A stretch of DNA of 64,000 nucleotides, taken from Calliopum simillimum. Its lineage: Eukaryota; Arthropoda; Insecta; Diptera; Lauxaniidae. Positions 63,683 through 64,000 of the stretch are shown piece after piece. A program made the translations under genes and the position numbers. The notes under the pieces were generated by a model. That model was not told the origin of the DNA. It searched no databases and was given only the letters and a program-made list of their open reading frames with translations. Position 1 is the first letter of the stretch; each line of letters starts with the position of its first letter. The stretch lies in NCBI GenBank assembly GCA_951812925.1, contig OX638369.1, forward strand, positions 63,998,228-64,062,227, in the 5' to 3' direction.

Positions 63683-63822
63683 TTCTTTGTTGTAAGTATT
63701 GAATGGAATTGTATTTTATGGCAATGACTACTCTTCTGAACAATTTTGTATATTCTTTGTTGTAAGTATTGAATGGAATTGTATTTTATGGCAATGACTA
63801 CTCTTCTGAACAATTTTGTATA
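63683..63822. repeat. perfect 70-bp tandem duplication
   Basis: 63683-63752 and 63753-63822 are identical (starting 'ttctttgttgtaagtattga', ending 'caattttgtata'). The lack of divergence means it is very recent or an assembly artefact. Confidence 0.85.
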
Positions 63823-64000
63823 TGTATATCTCGTTAAAGAAAAAACTTAAACGAATGGTAGTAGTTACCATTGAAAATAACATAAAATTCTTCATAAAAA
63901 AAGTTTTTTTCGTAAAGATGTCACTTTATTAGTTTCATGAAGCAGTGTACTGTACATATAACATATTATCAAATTCGATCTCGCATAAAAATTTCTTGAT

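Noticed and set aside
1..64000. CRISPR arrays, rRNA genes, functional tRNA genes, bacterial operons.
   Set aside because: No regularly spaced short direct repeats, no rRNA-like blocks and no tRNA with pairing stems were found; the DNA is eukaryotic.

Overview
This is AT-rich eukaryotic DNA from a fly nuclear genome. Several DINE-1/INE-1-like repeats, mariner families of the DD34D, DD37D and DD41D types, and a BEL/Pao retrotransposon point to a higher (schizophoran) dipteran. A tephritid fruit fly is a reasonable guess but is inference. Almost the whole window is transposon-derived; it reads as intron or intergenic DNA of a large genome. There is no bacterial-type gene organisation, no CRISPR array and no rRNA gene.

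Host genes: the only convincing host coding sequence is one small minus-strand exon near 3.7-4.1 kb. It has a pyrimidine-rich splice acceptor, an N-rich untranslated leader, a start codon opening a signal peptide, and a phase-0 GTAAGT donor 40 codons later. A possible non-coding first exon on the same strand lies near 54.5 kb, but the link is speculative.

The one intact coding element is a 6.3 kb BEL/Pao LTR retrotransposon (17711-24019): one uninterrupted gag-pol frame, two 298-bp LTRs differing at one base, a tRNA-Trp-type primer site and a perfect 5-bp target duplication. It sits inside a 273-bp palindromic MITE, which itself sits in the end of a DINE-1-like repeat, a three-level nest readable from the target duplications.

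Decayed coding elements: a DD41D mariner with only two in-frame stops (50.5-51.8 kb), a frameshifted DD37D element (52.6-53.9 kb), a frameshifted DD34D mariner (58.7-59.8 kb), a 5'-truncated LINE tail (25.3-25.7 kb), and a one-LTR gypsy-like fragment ending inside gag yet flanked by a perfect 5-bp target duplication (34.9-35.5 kb).

Non-coding elements dominate. Long foldback palindromes lie at 11.6-13.0, 14.0-17.3, 34.0-35.5, 39.2-41.1, 41.2-44.3, 56.0-57.05 and 57.15-58.7 kb, several interrupted by younger insertions. A second group is TA-flanked, about 0.7-1.3 kb long, non-coding, and carries extra internal copies of the phrase found in its terminal repeats (window start, 6.1, 13.1, 38.2, 41.7 and 62.9 kb; a similar element without a clear TA is at 61.4 kb). 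One short module of the type 'atatctcctaaactataagc' recurs more than ten times across otherwise different repeats. These two patterns are the most likely places for something undescribed.
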